This document shows, piece by piece, positions 62,148-64,000 of a DNA stretch of 64,000 bases. Numbering within the stretch: the stretch's first letter is position 1; each line of letters opens with the position of its first letter. This DNA is from Bacillus sp. FSL K6-3431 (GTDB lineage: Bacteria > Bacillota > Bacilli > Bacillales > Bacillaceae_C). The stretch covers positions 4,836,001 to 4,900,000 of the forward strand of contig NZ_JBBOCT010000001.1 of the NCBI RefSeq assembly GCF_038002605.1. The letters run 5' to 3'. The notes below the pieces were generated by a model, which was given only the letters and a program-made list of their open reading frames with translations, searched no databases and was not told the DNA's origin. Both the position numbers and the translations under genes were made by a program.

Positions 62148-62486
62148 TTATTTCTTGTGTGATAAATCGTCTTGTACACTTCGCTCTGACATTTTTACAC
62201 CTGTATGGTATGCCGCCCTGCTAATTAAATGACCAGCAACAGGGGCGGTAATAAAAATGAATATGATACCAAGGATGATCCTAGCATTGAATTCACCATC
62301 ATTTGAATAAAAATAGATCAATGTTCCAAGAAGAGTAAATAATACACCGAGTGTAGTAGATTTAGATGCCGCATGGTTTCTTGTATACACATCAGGCAGT
62401 CTTATAAGTCCGATAGCAGCGACTATACTTAAGAAAGTGCCAATTAATATACAAATCGCGATAGTCCATTCAGCTATGGCGCTCAT
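62148..62486 (-). CDS. mrpG: Na+/H+ antiporter subunit G
   Basis: A 112-residue membrane subunit of the Mrp sodium/proton antiporter. SAIAEWTIAICILIGTFLSIVAAIGLIRLPDVYTRNHAASKSTTLGV is typical MrpG. ATG at 62486 overlaps the mrpF end, with GGAGAG upstream. Last gene of the operon. Confidence 0.9.
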   Translation of the reverse strand: MSAIAEWTIAICILIGTFLSIVAAIGLIRLPDVYTRNHAASKSTTLGVLFTLLGTLIYFYSNDGEFNARIILGIIFIFITAPVAGHLISRAAYHTGVKMSERSVQDDLSHKK

Positions 62487-62754
62487 ATTCGATGATCTCT
62501 CCTTTCTGTAAAAACTTAGAAAAAGCAACCGTTCCAATAAAGGAAAGAATCCCAAATAATAATATGACATCTAAGAAGGCTTTTGTGTGGAATATCATAG
62601 ACATAAGTCCTGTAATAGCAGCTAAATTGATTCCCATTGCATCAAGAGCAACAATTCTATCAGGTGTAGAAGGACCTTTTATCACTCTAATTAATATGAT
62701 CACAGACGAAATAGAGAATCCGATCAGGGCAATTTTTAATACAATATCCAACAT
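62470..62754 (-). CDS. mrpF: Na+/H+ antiporter subunit F
   Basis: A 94-residue protein with three membrane spans and the family motif VIKGPSTPDRIVALDAMGINLAAITGLMS. It overlaps mrpE by one base and mrpG by 17 bp. Needed for assembly of the Mrp complex. Confidence 0.9.
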   Translation of the reverse strand: MLDIVLKIALIGFSISSVIILIRVIKGPSTPDRIVALDAMGINLAAITGLMSMIFHTKAFLDVILLFGILSFIGTVAFSKFLQKGEIIEYERHS

Positions 62755-63233
62755 TAGCGGCTCACCTCCATAATCGCTTTTTCAAAAGAAAGTCTAATAC
62801 TATCTACAGCTTCATCTGCATCTTCAATATCCATGGCGTGGATGTAAAGAGTTTTATTATCTTTAGACAAATCGACAACAAGTGTACCAGGGGTTAATGT
62901 AATTAGATTTGCCAAAAGAGTAATTTCCCAATCAGATTCGAGGTCTGTTTCAAAAGCGAAAATTCCTGGGCGAATCGTTAATTTTGGATTCAAAACAACT
63001 TTTAAAACTGCCAGATTGGAAAGGAGTAATTCTTTTAGAAAAAGAAGAACGAGCCATATTACTGCAAAAACCCTATATAAATAAAACCTAGATGAGAAAA
63101 ATCTACGCATCACAAAAATAATGAGCAATCCTAATACATAACCAATAATAAACGTAGACAATGTGACAGAGCTCTCAAAAAACATCCATAACGATGCCAT
63201 GAAAACATTTAACAATATTTGAAAAGCCATCAT
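62754..63233 (-). CDS. mrpE: Na+/H+ antiporter subunit E
   Basis: A 159-residue subunit with N-terminal membrane spans and a cytoplasmic domain with LITLTPGTLVVDLSKDNKTLYIHAMDIEDADEAVDSIR. Two adjacent ATG codons (63233 and 63230) both suit the GGAGG upstream. Lies between mrpD and mrpF. Confidence 0.9.
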   Translation of the reverse strand: MMAFQILLNVFMASLWMFFESSVTLSTFIIGYVLGLLIIFVMRRFFSSRFYLYRVFAVIWLVLLFLKELLLSNLAVLKVVLNPKLTIRPGIFAFETDLESDWEITLLANLITLTPGTLVVDLSKDNKTLYIHAMDIEDADEAVDSIRLSFEKAIMEVSR

Positions 63234-63275
63234 GTATTCCTCCTTTGCTCCGCCAGAAAATTTGCATAAGCATGT

Positions 63276-64000
63276 TTACTTGTTTAAAACAGCCTCGATG
63301 TAAAGAGACGGATCAATGAGCACATCTACAGCCTGGGTAATATACATATTGACGTATTCGGAGAAAACTCCATAAGAAATGGAGGCGACCATTAGCATGA
63401 TAATAGGAATAAGCAACTTGCCAACGGCAATATCATGGTTCACTTTACTACCACTCGCATCTCCCCAAAAGCTATTGATGAACACCCTCATCAACGAATA
63501 CAACACGAAAAGACTGGAGAACAGAATGATCAGTGCACCAACAACGTCACCTTCCGCAAAACCTCCTCTTGCAATCAAAATTTTTCCGATAAAACCACTT
63601 AAAGGAGGGATACCTGCAAGTGCAAGAATCGATAGAAAGAAGGTCCAGCCAAGCAAAGGGTAATGCCGAATCAACCCGCTAAATTTCTGATAATTGCCCG
63701 TGCCAGTGATTGCAATGATGACACCTGCAATCATGAACAATGCCGCTTTGATGATCATGTCGTGGATTAAATAGAAGACAGACCCACTCAAAGAGTCAGC
63801 GTTCATCGTACCGATTCCATACGTAATGATTCCGATCGCAACAACAATATTATAAATGATAATCTTCTTCATATCTTTATATGCGATCGCAGCGATTGCA
63901 CCAAGAACGATCGTTATGAGTGATAAGATAATGAGAAGCTCATGTGTAAATCCTTGATCATGATAGAAGAATAGTGTGTATGTCCTTAATATCGAATATA
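63276..64000 (-). CDS. mrpD: Na+/H+ antiporter subunit D (5' part outside window)
   Basis: C-terminal 241 residues of the proton-translocating MrpD subunit (NADH dehydrogenase ND2/4/5 family). The frame is open to the window edge, upstream of the ATG at 63872 (LLIILSLITIVLGAIAAIAYKDMKK). Conserved features include KDMKKIIIYNIVVAIGIITYGIGT, a His in YLIHDMIIKAALFMIAG and GIPPLSGFIGKILI. The start lies outside the window. Confidence 0.9.
   Translation of the reverse strand, partial: YSILRTYTLFFYHDQGFTHELLIILSLITIVLGAIAAIAYKDMKKIIIYNIVVAIGIITYGIGTMNADSLSGSVFYLIHDMIIKAALFMIAGVIIAITGTGNYQKFSGLIRHYPLLGWTFFLSILALAGIPPLSGFIGKILIARGGFAEGDVVGALIILFSSLFVLYSLMRVFINSFWGDASGSKVNHDIAVGKLLIPIIMLMVASISYGVFSEYVNMYITQAVDVLIDPSLYIEAVLNK

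Overview
The window is a low-GC Gram-positive chromosome segment, most likely from the Bacillaceae. Host genes match that group in content and order: a pabB-pabA-pabC folate cluster, glcT-ptsG, a YesM/YesN-type two-component system with a carbohydrate ABC transporter, a YtrA-type GntR/ABC operon, a queF gene behind a preQ1 riboswitch, and an mrp antiporter operon. Promoters and ribosome binding sites are of the Bacillus type. The genus cannot be fixed from this sequence alone.

Layout: 1-19.6 kb is host metabolism and transport (endonuclease I, para-aminobenzoate synthesis, glucose PTS with its antiterminator, sugar ABC uptake and its sensor, an AAC(3)-family acetyltransferase, a GntR-controlled ABC exporter, an aldehyde dehydrogenase). 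Two related 47-49-residue single-span membrane proteins precede a tRNA-Arg(CCT) at 20312-20384. A 39-kb prophage is integrated in the 3' half of this tRNA and is bounded by a perfect 70-bp direct repeat (20341-20410 and 59301-59370). To its right lie a decayed integrase end and a drifted third copy of the tRNA 3' end (60119-60162), the scar of an older element in the same site. The rest is host: carbonic anhydrase, preQ1 riboswitch-queF and mrpD(partial)-E-F-G.

The prophage is a siphovirus with an A118/SPP1/PBSX-like morphogenesis module. Leftward lysogeny genes are integrase, an unknown gene, an ImmA-type protease, a lipoprotein and a CI-like repressor. Rightward early genes are Cro-like, ORF6N antirepressor, excisionase-like, YqaI-like, SbcC-like ATPase, Bet/RecT, DnaD-like, many small proteins, dUTPase, RecU, a DNA ligase on the opposite strand, a SinI-like peptide and a late sigma-like activator. 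Late genes are terminase, portal, minor capsid, scaffold, capsid, connectors, tail tube, collagen-like fibre, chaperones, Com-like zinc finger, tape measure, Dit, a large tail protein with an S74 chaperone, holin and amidase. An SOS-type promoter drives a YolD-like gene at the right end.

The most striking signals are these. (1) The major capsid and tail tube genes end in matching +1 frameshift sites, each followed at the same distance by a hairpin; a compensatory base-pair change separates the two hairpins, and both encode an equivalent 18-residue extension. (2) The tape-measure ribosome binding site is buried in a 10-bp stem that begins 4 nt after the stop codon of a Com-like zinc-finger gene. 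(3) Several genes have good ribosome binding sites but AUA, AUC or AUU where the start codon should be. (4) A leftward moron gene sits inside the tail operon. (5) There is a strongly folded RNA in the early operon whose loop can pair with the ImmA ribosome binding site.
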